In this document: positions 34,864 through 43,910 of the stretch, in pieces
Position numbering within the stretch: position 1 is the first letter of the stretch
Layout of the letters: every line of letters begins with the position of its first letter
From: Pinibacter aurantiacus
GTDB lineage: Bacteria > Bacteroidota > Bacteroidia > Chitinophagales > Chitinophagaceae
Length of the DNA: 64,000 nucleotides
Direction: 5' to 3'
Assembly: GCF_019130065.1 (NCBI RefSeq)
Contig: NZ_JAHSPG010000001.1
Coordinates: 434,001-498,000, forward strand
Notes under the pieces: model-generated
What the model saw: the letters and a program-made list of their open reading frames with translations, nothing else
Told to the model about the DNA's origin: nothing
Database searches by the model: none
Translations under genes and position numbers: made by a program

Positions 34864-34996
34864 ATCACAGTGTTGTTGACCGGATGCCGCGGAGACGCCG
34901 CGCCGGCTTGGGTTGTCTCGTACACGAACGGGTGGAAAGTGTACGCCCCTTACAACTCCCTCTGTGATCTGACACCCGTCTTCTTCGTTACGACAG
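34864..34996. ncRNA. Structured element (candidate RNA), copy 1
   Basis: Outer stem P1 ATCACAG/CTGTGAT (34864-34870 with 34962-34968). Inside it are P2 GTTGT/ACAAC (34872-34876 with 34952-34956), a GC-rich variable hairpin (about 34880-34907), and hairpin P4 CGTACAC/GTGTACG with the loop GAACGGGTGGAAA (34919-34945). The 3' flank is TGACACCCGTC then TTCGTTACGACAG. The copy at 45430-45564 keeps the loop, P2 and the flanks, but P1 and P4 have different bases that still pair. The covariation points to a folded RNA; the strand is not proven, although both copies lie between minus-strand genes. No known family recognised. Confidence 0.6.
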
Positions 34997-35102
34997 GCTT
35001 GAAGCAAATGGCCCAAACAATAACTATCTTACTTTTACTGATTTGCCATTCGAACCTTTTATCATAGGTCGTTGAATTAAGTTCAATGATTAGTATTCTC
35101 AA

Positions 35103-36155
35103 TTATTCCTTTAAAGCATTTCGAATAGCAGCAGCTGCCTGTAAGAGCGCCATTTTTACAGCAGGAACGTTGGCGATTGGATTCAACAGACCGTAATCGT
35201 GAATCAGTCCACCATAACGGGTAAGTGTAACCGGCACTCCGGCATCGTTTAGCTTACGTGCATAGGCTTCGCCTTCGTCTCGCAAAACATCATTTTCAGC
35301 CGTTTGAATAAGCGCTGGGGGTAATCCTTTTAATTGGTCAGGCGTTGCCTGCAGTGGAGACGCATACAGCTCCTTTCTTTTCTGAATGTCCGGGAGGTAA
35401 TTGTCCCAAAACCACATCATCATACTGCGTGTAAGGAACCGTTCTTTCGCAAAAGCGGTATAAGAACCCGTTTCAAAATTGGCATCAGTAACTGGCCAAA
35501 GCATTACGTGAAATTTTATTGATGGCCCTTTCCTATCCTTAGCCATGAGTGCTATCGCCGCAGTCATATTGCCGCCAACGCTATTACCAACTACCGCGAG
35601 GTTTTTACCATTTACGCCGATTTCATTTCCATGATTCGATACCCACTTCGTAGCAGCATAAATCTGCTCGATAGCAACCGGGTATTTTGCTTCCGGAGAA
35701 GGCGTGTAGTCAGGGAAAACTGCCACCGCTCCGCTCTGTACAACTAAATCTCTCACCAACCGTCGATGCGTGGGATAATCGCCCAATACCCAGCCTCCGC
35801 CGTGAATAAATATGAAGACTGGTGCACCTGGTTTCGTGCCTGTGGGTTTTACTACATGGATGGATACAGAGATGTCATCCTGGGTAATTTTCAGTTCCGA
35901 TTCTTCGATTCCAGAGTAGTCAACGCTTACAGACTTTTGTGCATTTGTTAGTACCGCACGCGCATCAACAGGGCTTAATTGTTCTATTGGTTTACCATCA
36001 CCGGCATTTAAGTTTTTCAGAAATGCTCTTATTTCTTTTAAAATGTTCGGATCGTTTTCTGCTTTTACAGTTTGTAGTGGTTGTGCCATAACGATTGTGT
36101 TTGTATAAATGATTAATGAGAAAATGAAGATTTGCTTAAAGATGTTTTTTTTCAT
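35103..36155 (-). CDS. Exported HSL-type alpha/beta hydrolase (esterase/lipase)
   Basis: A 350-residue hydrolase of the hormone-sensitive lipase (alpha/beta hydrolase fold-3) family. It has a signal peptide (MKKNIFKQIFIFSLIIYTNT, then IVMAQ). The HGGGW oxyanion motif is in IFIHGGGWVLGDYPTHR (about 112-128), the nucleophile in AVVGNSVGGNMTAAIALM (GNSxGG, about 187-204), the acid in TAENDVLRDEGEAYARKL (about 295-312) and the His in YGGLIHDYGLLNPIAN. The substrate would be a short-chain ester or lactone, cleaved in the periplasm. It belongs to the first minus-strand run, 34 bases after the 102-residue protein; a 325-base gap with the structured element follows. Confidence 0.9.
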   Translation of the reverse strand: MKKNIFKQIFIFSLIIYTNTIVMAQPLQTVKAENDPNILKEIRAFLKNLNAGDGKPIEQLSPVDARAVLTNAQKSVSVDYSGIEESELKITQDDISVSIHVVKPTGTKPGAPVFIFIHGGGWVLGDYPTHRRLVRDLVVQSGAVAVFPDYTPSPEAKYPVAIEQIYAATKWVSNHGNEIGVNGKNLAVVGNSVGGNMTAAIALMAKDRKGPSIKFHVMLWPVTDANFETGSYTAFAKERFLTRSMMMWFWDNYLPDIQKRKELYASPLQATPDQLKGLPPALIQTAENDVLRDEGEAYARKLNDAGVPVTLTRYGGLIHDYGLLNPIANVPAVKMALLQAAAAIRNALKE

Positions 36156-36189
36156 TTCAGTTAAATTTTGTTGTTAGATTTAATAAGTG

Positions 36190-36498
36190 CTATATGCCAT
36201 TTGAGGTCCGTAGCTTTTGGACCATATCAAAACTCAAATTCTCTGCATAAAGACCATAGCCATCGATCAATGTGCCTTTAATTCCCGACGTGGATGAAAT
36301 AACATATAAGACAGCGCTGTTTTCCGGATCAGAATTTTCTTCGAACCTATGTACCTCTTCCACAATGAATTCTTCGGGATGCAAACGCAGATCCAGAAAG
36401 TCGCAATAAATTCCCGAATGTTCCATTTCAAAATATTGCGTATAGCCCCTTCCGCCAATATCTTGTAGTGCATCTATAAGTGAATTATATGTATTCAT
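36190..36498 (-). CDS. Small 'PRPP synthetase-like' family protein
   Basis: A 102-residue cytoplasmic protein: LIDALQDIGGRGYTQYFEME, LDLRLHPEEFIVEEVHRFEE, LYVISSTSGIKGTLIDGYGL and a C-terminal LSFDMVQKLRT. Proteins of this length and pattern are common in Bacteroidota and usually carry the label phosphoribosylpyrophosphate synthetase, although they lack the PRPP-binding loop and are far too short; I treat the label as an artefact. Two paralogs lie in the window (36504-36905 and 44711-45031). Six bases separate it from the gene upstream, so both are co-transcribed. Confidence 0.8.
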   Translation of the reverse strand: MNTYNSLIDALQDIGGRGYTQYFEMEHSGIYCDFLDLRLHPEEFIVEEVHRFEENSDPENSAVLYVISSTSGIKGTLIDGYGLYAENLSFDMVQKLRTSNGI

Positions 36499-36503
36499 GA
36501 TGT

Positions 36504-36905
36504 TTAAAAATTTTGATTGTCAGAATTGATAGCTTTTGTTGGCTCTTCATTATTCATGTTTGAATAATCTCCCGCCGAATTTCTCAGATCATTCAATCTA
36601 AATTTCAGCACCATTTGCAGACTTATATTATCCGTATAAGCATTGCAGCTATCTATCAAAAAACCTCTTAACCCGTTCGACAAGGAAATAGCGTAAAGGA
36701 TACGTTCTGCATCGGGGTCTGCCGCCTCTCCGAAGTGATAATATTCGTCAACCATAAAATCTTCCGGCAGTATCCAATTATTCAATTCGAAACAATAAAG
36801 GCAGGTAGCTTCTCGTCTTAGCTTCAGTGTGTATTCCTTCTTTTCCAGTTTGTTCAACACATAACCAATACCCCAATCCTTATGCGCTGTATAACCTGTT
36901 GCCAT
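36504..36905 (-). CDS. Small 'PRPP synthetase-like' family protein, diverged
   Basis: A 133-residue paralog of the gene just downstream. The shared frame is YVLNKLEKKEYTLKLRREAT, LPEDFMVDEYYHFGEAADPD, ILYAISLSNGLRGFLIDSCN and ISLQMVLKFR, followed by a polar C-terminal extension (about 112-133) not seen in the others. It is more diverged at the N-terminus (MATGYTAHKDWGIGYV). It is the first gene of the run and has a sigma-54-like promoter at 36943-36959. Function unknown. Confidence 0.78.
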   Translation of the reverse strand: MATGYTAHKDWGIGYVLNKLEKKEYTLKLRREATCLYCFELNNWILPEDFMVDEYYHFGEAADPDAERILYAISLSNGLRGFLIDSCNAYTDNISLQMVLKFRLNDLRNSAGDYSNMNNEEPTKAINSDNQNF

Positions 36906-36942
36906 TTTTCCTTTTATTTTTTAATTATTTGTAACGTAGGAA

Positions 36943-36959
36943 ATCAACTGATGTGCCAA
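36943..36959 (-). promoter_or_regulatory. Sigma-54-like promoter of the first stress-type run
   Basis: On the minus strand TTGGCACATCAGTTGAT matches the -24/-12 pattern TGGCAC-N5-TTGC with a GA in place of the -12 GC and exact spacing. It lies about 38 bases upstream of the first start codon (36905), and an NtrC-type activator gene begins on the other side of the same intergenic region. This supports RpoN control. Confidence 0.5.
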
Positions 36960-37134
36960 TATTATAGTTGGTTGATTTGTAGAATTTTAATTTTCGCAGG
37001 CTGAAATAATTATTGGTATATCAATAATTATTGAAAAAAATCGTGACTATAATTTTGAAAAAGAGTGTTTTATGGTTTAGATAAACAACTGTTGTAAATT
37101 TATCCGTGAATAGTAAAAATCAAATTGAGTTTCA

Positions 37135-38508
37135 TTGAAAGCAAAAATTCTTATTGTTGAAGATCAATTTATCGAGGCAAAAAGTCTCAACGTTATCTTA
37201 ACTAACGCCGGGTATTCTACTTGCACCATCGCACGATCAGTCACCACAGCAGTTTCGATCATTGAAAAAGAAAAACCTGATTTGGTGTTGGTTGATATAA
37301 TGCTGCAAGGAGAAGGCACTGGCATTGATCTCGGCCATATTCTCAGTGAAAAAAATATGGCGTTTGTTTACTTGTCAGCCAATTCGAACAGGCAGATATT
37401 GGAATCCGCAAAATCTACAAAACCGTATGGTTTTATGGTAAAGCCTTTTCGCGCAAAGGATGTATTGATCATGATTGACGTTGCTCTGTATCTGCACAAA
37501 CATCGAATGCCTGAGAAAATCCAGACCACATCTTCACAAAAATCCGAACCGCGTATACTTCCTGCTGAATTCAGCAATCTGATAGGAAAGAGTCAAAAAT
37601 TTCTTGATATACTTGAGCTTGCCAAAATGGTGGGTCTTAAAGATACCTCTGTCCTGATATTAGGCGAAAGCGGCACGGGAAAAGAATTGATTGCTCATTC
37701 AATTCACAAAATTTCTGCCAGGCGTTATCAGCCATTCATCGTTGTTAATTGCGGAGCTATCCCTGCAAATCTCATCGAATCTGATTTGTTCGGCCACGAA
37801 AAAGGCTCTTTTACAGGAGCGATCACTAAAAGAGAAGGCAAGTTTGCGCTGGCTGATGGAGGAACCATTTTTCTGGACGAGATTGGTGAGTTGCCTCTTG
37901 AATTACAGGTAAAATTTTTACGTGTCTTGCAGGAAAGAGAAATTGAATCAATCGGAGGAACGCCGAAAAAGATTAATGTACGTGTACTTGCTGCAACCAA
38001 TAAGGACCTGGAAGAAGAAGTAGCAGCGGGCCGTTTTCGTATTGATCTTTTTTACCGGCTCAATGTTTTTCCTTTACTACTTCCTCCGCTGCGAGAAAGG
38101 AAAGCAGATATACCTCTATTAGCAAATTATTTTTTAAAAAAATATAGCCAGGAAGAAGGTAAACAGGTTCCTACATTATCATCGGAAGCTAACGACATGC
38201 TCATGCGATATGATTGGCCGGGAAACATTAGGGAACTAGAGAATACCATACAGCGAAATATAGTCCTTACAAATACTTCAGTTATTGAATCGCTTGAAAT
38301 ACCAGTTTCCAGGCTTGCTGTCGGTGCTGCAGCGAACGGCAAGAATGGATTTAAAACGATGATAGAAAATGAAAGGGATCACATTTTATCCGTACTTGAA
38401 AGCTGTAATTGGAAAATATCCGGGAAGGGAGGCGCTGCCGAAATTCTCGATATAAATGTCAATACCCTTAATTCCAGAATCAAAAAATTAGGCATTGAAA
38501 AAAAATAA
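37135..38508 (+). CDS. NtrC-family sigma-54 activating response regulator
   Basis: A 457-residue protein: receiver domain 1-125 (KAKILIVEDQFIEAK, phosphoacceptor in PDLVLVDIMLQGEGTG, Lys in GFMVKPFRAKD), then a sigma-54-interacting AAA+ domain about 145-385 with Walker A LGESGTGKELIAHSIH, the GAFTGA-class loop as GSFTGA, Walker B GGTIFLDEIGELP and RVLAATNKDLEEEV. It ends in a Fis-type helix-turn-helix (GGAAEILDINVNTLNSRIKK). Starts at TTG 37135 (MKAKILIVE). It activates RNA polymerase-sigma54, most plausibly at the divergent promoter 36943-36959. The TPR histidine kinase gene downstream on the same strand is a candidate partner. Confidence 0.93.
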   Translation: MKAKILIVEDQFIEAKSLNVILTNAGYSTCTIARSVTTAVSIIEKEKPDLVLVDIMLQGEGTGIDLGHILSEKNMAFVYLSANSNRQILESAKSTKPYGFMVKPFRAKDVLIMIDVALYLHKHRMPEKIQTTSSQKSEPRILPAEFSNLIGKSQKFLDILELAKMVGLKDTSVLILGESGTGKELIAHSIHKISARRYQPFIVVNCGAIPANLIESDLFGHEKGSFTGAITKREGKFALADGGTIFLDEIGELPLELQVKFLRVLQEREIESIGGTPKKINVRVLAATNKDLEEEVAAGRFRIDLFYRLNVFPLLLPPLRERKADIPLLANYFLKKYSQEEGKQVPTLSSEANDMLMRYDWPGNIRELENTIQRNIVLTNTSVIESLEIPVSRLAVGAAANGKNGFKTMIENERDHILSVLESCNWKISGKGGAAEILDINVNTLNSRIKKLGIEKK

Positions 38509-38577
38509 TGGCTGGAATTGCTGCCCTGAAATTGCTATCACCCGACAACAGTATATCAACGTCGTTTCTTAGCGAGA

Positions 38578-38639
38578 AGGCTTCGACAAGCTCAGCCTGA
38601 CAACCCGCTTTTGCTGTCAGGCTGAGCTTGTCGAAGCCT
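38578..38639. repeat. Perfect 25-base inverted repeat (REP-like)
   Basis: Arms at 38578-38602 and 38615-38639 are exact reverse complements, beginning AGGCTTCGACAAGCTCAG, with a 12-base loop. The arm sequence is a widespread intergenic palindrome type in bacterial genomes. It lies between the response regulator and the TPR kinase and could act as a terminator-like stem; no T-run is present. Confidence 0.8.
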
Positions 38640-38717
38640 CGTTAAACAGAAACAATGTTATTGAATGTTCTTAAAGAAACGACATTGAATTGTATATTGT
38701 TATTAAAAAGGGGAAAA

Positions 38718-41087
38718 ATGAGTCCAAAATATTTAATTACCATCCTTTTTTTTATTGCGGGCAACTTGGCATTGACGGATTCGTTTGGTCAGACAAGCCA
38801 ATCTCAGTCATCGAATGGTTATTCGGTGCCAAAACAACGCCTTCAATTCAAGTTAACTACCTCCTTTGTATATTTTAGTTTACAGGGCCAGTTGGATCTG
38901 GACAGCACGGCCATTATGGTAAGTGAAGTGGAATATTTACCCTACTCCCTTTATTATGATGAAGACTACGCAGACGGTCCCGAGAATCACATCAAACAGT
39001 CTTTGGAAAAAGGGAATGATTATCTCTTTAAATCTGGCGCTGATAAAAATGATTTGGATAAAGCCCTTCCATTTTTTCTTTCTGCCAAATTGGAAGCGGA
39101 TAAAGCAAAGGATGTTTATTATCAACACGCAGCCCTGATTGCACTCGGCAGATATTATTTGCAAAGCAATGAGGCAGACAAAAGCAAAAGTTATTTCACT
39201 CAGGCAGTAGAGCTTGCAAGAAATGCCAAAAAAACAACCCTCCTATTCAAAGCATTGGCAAACCGTGGTTCGAATGCAAGTTATAATGATGATCAAAAAG
39301 AAACAGATCTGAACGAAGCGCTCAGTTTGTCACGCCAACTCAAAGACACAGTTGGTGAAATTGAAATGCTCACCCGTATATACGAGATATATTTTGTGCG
39401 TCGACAATTCGATACGGTTAAACCACAATTGAAGCATGTAACGGAGCTTGAAAATTTAATTGGGTTCAGGCATACACACTATAACCATCGTGTGCTTGGG
39501 TACCTGGAAGAGAGAGAAAACAACTGGGCCAATGCATTTACAGAATACAACGCCGCTGTGACCATCATGGAATCCACAGGGGATCTGGCATTTTCCAACT
39601 TTTTATATGGCGCAATGGCGCAGATATATTCCAATTTCACCAATCACGATAAGGCTCTTTACTGGTTAGAAAAAAGTATTTCGATGGAATCAGTTAACAG
39701 GACCAAACGAACCTGGTATCCTCAATTTACCCATATAGGCCTTGAGATCGCAAAACTTGGTGCAAAATTAGGGACGATACAAAAGGCGCTTGATTTTATT
39801 TTAAGAGTTACCAATGAATATCCGCCAATTACGGTAGCTGATAAAATGAACGTTGCTCATGTGCTTGGATATTGTTACCATGCCCTGGGACAAAATAAGC
39901 AATGCGAAAAATACTATACAATAATGCTGCCCCTTCTTGATTCACTCAAGAATCGTGTCAGCCAAAAGGGCAATGTATTTGTTGGTTATATGGACATGGC
40001 CAGGTATCAATTTTCATTGGGAAATATTCCTGCTACAGAAAAGCATCTGGAGCAGGCAAGACAATTTATAGATAGCAATGATGTATTCAATATGGCGAGG
40101 GTCCATTGGTTGCAGTACAAGTTGGATTCCACTCACGGCAACTATTTAAACGCGTTGAACGAATACTGGATGTACACCAAATTTGATGACAGCATTTACA
40201 GTCTTGGAAAAGCGAAACAGTTTTCCGAGCTACAGGTACAGTATGAAACAGAAGCCAAGGATAAAGACATTGCACTTTTAAAGCAAAGGGATATAGTGCA
40301 GAAGGCAACGTTGCAGCAATCTAATACGATAAGGAAAATCACATTAGCGGGGATCCTGGTCATGTTAATCGTGACCGGGTTAGTATATTACCTGTATCGT
40401 GAGAAGCAGAAAACCAACCTGGAAATAAATGAAAAAAACGCCGAGTTGGCGCAGCTGGTTAAGGATAAGGAATGGCTGGTAAAAGAAATTCATCATCGTG
40501 TAAAAAACAACTTCCATATTGTTTCAAGCCTGCTGGAAATTCAATCAAGCTATCTTAAGAACAACGAAGCATTATCTGCAATCAAGGAGAGCCAGCACAG
40601 AATATATTCCATGTCCATCATTCATCAAAAACTTTATCAGTCGGAAAACATGTCTACCATTCATATGCCCGAATACATATATGAACTGGTAGAGTATCTC
40701 CGGGAAAGCTACGCAATCCGCGAAAACGTTGGGTTTTCATTACAGATAGACAATATTGAAATGAACCAGGCTTCGGCGATTACATTGGGCCTGATTCTCA
40801 ATGAAGCAATTACCAATTCGTTTAAGTATGCATTTGCAAATTCAGCAGACGGAAAAATCTCAATTTCTCTATCTCATATTTCAGACTCGCAAATTCTGTT
40901 AAGCATTGCAGATAATGGAAGCGGTCTTCCTAGTGATTTTAATGATAAGATTGGGGCTTCTATGGGAATGGAATTGTTACAAGGTCTCACAGATGATTTA
41001 GGCGGAACCCTCAATATTACAAATGACAACGGAACTCGTATTCAGATAATTTATGACTATAAGCCGATAGTGGCTGACGGTGTTTAA
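38718..41087 (+). CDS. TPR sensor histidine kinase of the HisKA_2 type
   Basis: About 789 residues from ATG 38718 (MSPKYLITILFFIAGNLALT, preceded by a GGGG ribosome-binding-like run); an upstream in-frame ATG at 38655 is less likely. A signal peptide is followed by a periplasmic region of TPR repeats (about 110-520; e.g. HAALIALGRYYLQSNEADKS, YSNFTNHDKALYWLEKSISM), one membrane segment (ITLAGILVMLIVTGLVYYLY), a coiled coil, and a HisKA_2 dimerisation/phosphoacceptor domain (KEWLVKEIHHRVKNNFHIVS). The HATPase_c shows TLGLILNEAITNSFKYAF and IADNGSGLPSDF. HisKA_2 kinases usually partner receivers lacking a classical output, but the adjacent NtrC regulator is the obvious candidate. Confidence 0.92.
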   Translation: MSPKYLITILFFIAGNLALTDSFGQTSQSQSSNGYSVPKQRLQFKLTTSFVYFSLQGQLDLDSTAIMVSEVEYLPYSLYYDEDYADGPENHIKQSLEKGNDYLFKSGADKNDLDKALPFFLSAKLEADKAKDVYYQHAALIALGRYYLQSNEADKSKSYFTQAVELARNAKKTTLLFKALANRGSNASYNDDQKETDLNEALSLSRQLKDTVGEIEMLTRIYEIYFVRRQFDTVKPQLKHVTELENLIGFRHTHYNHRVLGYLEERENNWANAFTEYNAAVTIMESTGDLAFSNFLYGAMAQIYSNFTNHDKALYWLEKSISMESVNRTKRTWYPQFTHIGLEIAKLGAKLGTIQKALDFILRVTNEYPPITVADKMNVAHVLGYCYHALGQNKQCEKYYTIMLPLLDSLKNRVSQKGNVFVGYMDMARYQFSLGNIPATEKHLEQARQFIDSNDVFNMARVHWLQYKLDSTHGNYLNALNEYWMYTKFDDSIYSLGKAKQFSELQVQYETEAKDKDIALLKQRDIVQKATLQQSNTIRKITLAGILVMLIVTGLVYYLYREKQKTNLEINEKNAELAQLVKDKEWLVKEIHHRVKNNFHIVSSLLEIQSSYLKNNEALSAIKESQHRIYSMSIIHQKLYQSENMSTIHMPEYIYELVEYLRESYAIRENVGFSLQIDNIEMNQASAITLGLILNEAITNSFKYAFANSADGKISISLSHISDSQILLSIADNGSGLPSDFNDKIGASMGMELLQGLTDDLGGTLNITNDNGTRIQIIYDYKPIVADGV

Positions 41088-41171
41088 TTCCCCAAGTGAA
41101 TTGCACAGAACGAGTATTCCAAACCAATTGGCAAACCCGCTTGATCTGCTTTTCATCAATTCATAAAAACA

Positions 41172-41199
41172 AATAAGGCAGCACTGCTGCTGCCTTATT
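41172..41199. terminator. Bidirectional terminator hairpin
   Basis: AATAAGGCAGCA and TGCTGCCTTATT pair exactly around a four-base loop between two convergent genes (stops at 41087 and 41218). Confidence 0.8.
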
Positions 41200-41217
41200 A
41201 ATTGCCTGTCGATAAAC

Positions 41218-42189
41218 TTAATTCTGGATCAAACTATCGACACTCGCAAGAATTGCTTCCTCTTTCGAACGAGGGTTCCAATGTAGAAGTGTTTTTGCTT
41301 TATTGTTTGATAGTTCAATATAAAAAGAGTCGTCGGTCTTATTAATATCTGCAATTTTTGAAGCACGTTCAGGACGTTCCTTTCTTATTAGTTGTGCAAC
41401 GTCATAGAAACTCATTACCCCATCAGCTGCCGCGAGGAAACGTTGACCACTAGCCGCAGCATTTGTCATAGCGAGAATGTGGATACCGGCTACATCTCGC
41501 ACATCAACTACTCCAAGTGTGAGATCTGGACTAATGGTGGTAGTGCCTTCTATAATTCCTTTAATCACAACATCTACCGAGGCAGAAAGTATATTGCCCA
41601 ATACTGGTCCAAAAATTCCAACGGGGTTGATTACTACAAACTCCAACCCGTTCCCTTCTGTATTAACAAATTCCCAAGCTGCTTTTTCAGCAACAGTTTT
41701 AGATTTGATATAGGCTGGAATAGCTGCACTGGCATCGGTCCAATCTTCTTCAGTAAAAACGTGTCCCTTTTCATGGACACTATAGCCTATAGCAGCAAAT
41801 GAGGAAGTTAACACCACTCGCTTAACACCGGCATTCCGGGCTGCCTTCAGCACCCGCAATGCACCATCACGAGCGGGAACAATCAACTCATTCTCATCTT
41901 TGGGCTCTTTACCGGGAAATGGCGATGCCAAATGCAGCACATAATCCGCCCCGTCAACCGCATCGTCCCAATTTTCATCTTTTAACAAATCAGCTTCAAT
42001 AAAACTAAGCCTATCAAAGTCATTAATCCCTGCTGATCTTAATGCTGCAATCAACTCTTCTTTTCTGGATAACGAACGAAGTGTGGTTCTTACAACGTAT
42101 CCTTCTTGCAATAATTTGAAAATAACGTGTACAGCAACGAATCCCGTTCCGCCAGTGACAAGCACTGTATTGTTTCTTAAAGTATTCAT
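41218..42189 (-). CDS. NAD(P)-dependent epimerase/reductase, dihydroflavonol-reductase-like extended SDR
   Basis: A 323-residue extended short-chain dehydrogenase. The dinucleotide-binding motif is TVLVTGGTGFVAVHVIFKLL (TGGTGF, about 9-28) and the active-site YxxxK is YIKSKTVAEKAAWEF (about 158-172), with the usual NPVGIFGPVLG downstream. The closest general class is dihydroflavonol 4-reductase/cinnamoyl-CoA reductase-like aldehyde or ketone reductases; the bacterial substrate is unknown. It is the last gene of the second minus-strand run, 199 bases after the bestrophin gene. Confidence 0.88.
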   Translation of the reverse strand: MNTLRNNTVLVTGGTGFVAVHVIFKLLQEGYVVRTTLRSLSRKEELIAALRSAGINDFDRLSFIEADLLKDENWDDAVDGADYVLHLASPFPGKEPKDENELIVPARDGALRVLKAARNAGVKRVVLTSSFAAIGYSVHEKGHVFTEEDWTDASAAIPAYIKSKTVAEKAAWEFVNTEGNGLEFVVINPVGIFGPVLGNILSASVDVVIKGIIEGTTTISPDLTLGVVDVRDVAGIHILAMTNAAASGQRFLAAADGVMSFYDVAQLIRKERPERASKIADINKTDDSFYIELSNNKAKTLLHWNPRSKEEAILASVDSLIQN

Positions 42190-42388
42190 TTGATTTATGT
42201 TTTTTAATTGGAGAATTTTAGCCGTGAAGGATGCTTTTTTTTATTCTCAACTTTTATTTTTTTAGCACAGCAATAATGTTGACGACGTTTATTTTTTAGT
42301 CGTTGGAAACAGGTACAACCATTTAACCAATGCTGTTTTATAGTTGTGTTAAACTGGAAATTGAAATTGTTTTTTTATCAAGCGGCTG

Positions 42389-43396
42389 CTACAACACGAT
42401 ATCATTCTGAGGCTTTAATGCCGGAGGCAAATCTGCCTCTCCCAACATTTCCCTGATATCAATTTCGGCAACACGGCTCATTTGTGAAATCGGAACATCA
42501 TTCGCATTTCCTTCAAAAGGATTTTCTGTACTCTCCCCCACCTGGTCAAGTGATGTATAAACCCAGGATATCAAAGCACTGAATGGAATAACAAACCAGA
42601 TCATGTATCCTTTTAATGCGCCGTTTACAACGTTGTTGAGTTCGTTGAAATCTTTCAGCATGGCGAATGGAAGTAAAATGCAAAACAGCCTCACAAAGAA
42701 AGTATTGATGGTTGCATACTGCCTTGGATATGGGAAATTCTTGATTCTTTCACTTTTACCCTGGTGACTGGAAAACTCACGCAACACACCATGCATTTCA
42801 AGAAAACGAAATGTTTCAATAGTTCCTTTGTTTGTGAGATTGGTTAGCACTTCACTTTGATTACTTAGCAACTGAGTAGCCATGTTGTGTTTCGATAAAA
42901 CTGTTTCCAGTTCTTCTTTGGATAAATATTTTGACAACTCTGTCTCAATAGGTGTTTCTTTTTCAGGAACGGTATAATACTGGGCATACTCCCTGTTGTA
43001 AGACTTACCGGTTGTTTCCCAGGCTTTATCCGCTCTAAGCTGATACCGTAAAGCAGTGAGCCACGCAAAGTGACGATAAATAACTTCTTTGGACATTGTC
43101 CTATCATCTATAAAATCCCTGCACATCATGGCCCATGCACGGCTGGCGCTCATGGCGGCTCCCCATACCTTCCTTGCTTCCCAGGTGCGATTGTAGGTTT
43201 GCTGGTTTTTAAACCCTACTACAAATGCTGTCGCGGTACCAAGCAAAGCAACTACTGCCCAGGGAATCGAAATCCATTTAATGTCAAAGACTTCATAAAG
43301 TACAGTAGGAACAATGCCCGCGATCAATAGCCATAATATGCTCTTTCTTGTCCACAAAAGAAACTCCGAGAGCTTGTAGGATTTGCCGATGTACAT
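42389..43396 (-). CDS. Bestrophin-family anion channel
   Basis: A 335-residue membrane protein of the bestrophin (UPF0187) family, forming pentameric channels. Hydrophobic segments: about 18-36 (SILWLLIAGIVPTVLYEVF), 41-60 (ISIPWAVVALLGTATAFVVG, including the neck), and 230-275 (FFVRLFCILLPFAMLKDFNE, WFVIPFSALISWVYTSL). The family signature is FKNQQTYNRTWEARKVWGA, then SRAWAM. The C-terminus is hydrophilic. Bacterial bestrophins can be anion- or cation-selective; selectivity is not readable here. It may be co-transcribed with the YCII gene upstream, though an inverted repeat lies between. Confidence 0.93.
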   Translation of the reverse strand: MYIGKSYKLSEFLLWTRKSILWLLIAGIVPTVLYEVFDIKWISIPWAVVALLGTATAFVVGFKNQQTYNRTWEARKVWGAAMSASRAWAMMCRDFIDDRTMSKEVIYRHFAWLTALRYQLRADKAWETTGKSYNREYAQYYTVPEKETPIETELSKYLSKEELETVLSKHNMATQLLSNQSEVLTNLTNKGTIETFRFLEMHGVLREFSSHQGKSERIKNFPYPRQYATINTFFVRLFCILLPFAMLKDFNELNNVVNGALKGYMIWFVIPFSALISWVYTSLDQVGESTENPFEGNANDVPISQMSRVAEIDIREMLGEADLPPALKPQNDIVL

Positions 43397-43408
43397 GATG
43401 TAAGTTTT

Positions 43409-43481
43409 AGTTGAGAGTTGAGAGTGGAGAGTTGAGAATGGAAAGTTTAAGCTTTTTCAACTTTCAACTCTCAACTCTCAA
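43409..43481. repeat. Intergenic inverted repeat, TTGAGAG-type units
   Basis: Tandem AGTTGAGAGTTGAGAG units (43409-43437) face TCAACTTTCAACTCTCAACT units (43457-43481). It separates YCII copy 2 from the bestrophin gene on the same strand, so it would be transcribed within the run. Confidence 0.65.
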
Positions 43482-43487
43482 TTTCTT

Positions 43488-43835
43488 CTACGCCGCAGGA
43501 ATCGCCATACGCACTTCGACAATGGCACCATACTTAATGATGGGGCATCCTTTTGCGATCTGCACGGCTTCTTCATAATCCTTTGCCTTTATCAGGAACA
43601 ATCCTCCAAGGGATATTGTTCCCTCCGCGTAAGGACCTTCGTGTACTTTTTTGGCAGAGCTTATCACTCTTCCATCCAGATCCCATCTTTTGGGCGGAGC
43701 CACCAGTCTGTCTTCGGCAGCTATACCTGCAATCCATTCCTGGTAAGGCTTTAAGGCGTCTTTCATTTGTTCTGGAGAAGGTGCTTGATGTTGGCTTGTA
43801 AGATCTCTGTGGATCGCGATTAGAAACTCGTTCAT
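43488..43835 (-). CDS. YCII-related domain protein, copy 2
   Basis: A 115-residue protein almost identical to the one at 33584-33931; eight differences lie mainly in the first 26 residues (SQHQAPSPEQMKDAL versus SKHPSPSPEQMKEAL) and at three Lys/Gln or conservative positions later. The whole YCII frame, including IAIHRDL, WDLDGRVIS and GGLFLIKAKDYEEAV, is intact. The 60-base leaders of the two genes are also alike, so the duplicated unit includes the 5' region. It follows the atypical SDR gene and precedes bestrophin. Reaction unknown. Confidence 0.88.
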   Translation of the reverse strand: MNEFLIAIHRDLTSQHQAPSPEQMKDALKPYQEWIAGIAAEDRLVAPPKRWDLDGRVISSAKKVHEGPYAEGTISLGGLFLIKAKDYEEAVQIAKGCPIIKYGAIVEVRMAIPAA

Positions 43836-43910
43836 GGTGTATGATTTTTTTGTTTGAAAAAATGTTTGTGTAAATAATGTTTTCCCTGACGTGTTACGTG
43901 GTTATAAACT

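Noticed and set aside
34777-35016. 80-codon N-terminal extension of the exported hydrolase
   Set aside because: It runs through the structured element and has no hydrolase or signal character; a signal peptide begins at 34776.
38578-38639. Insertion sequence end
   Set aside because: No transposase frame nearby; this is a stand-alone palindrome.
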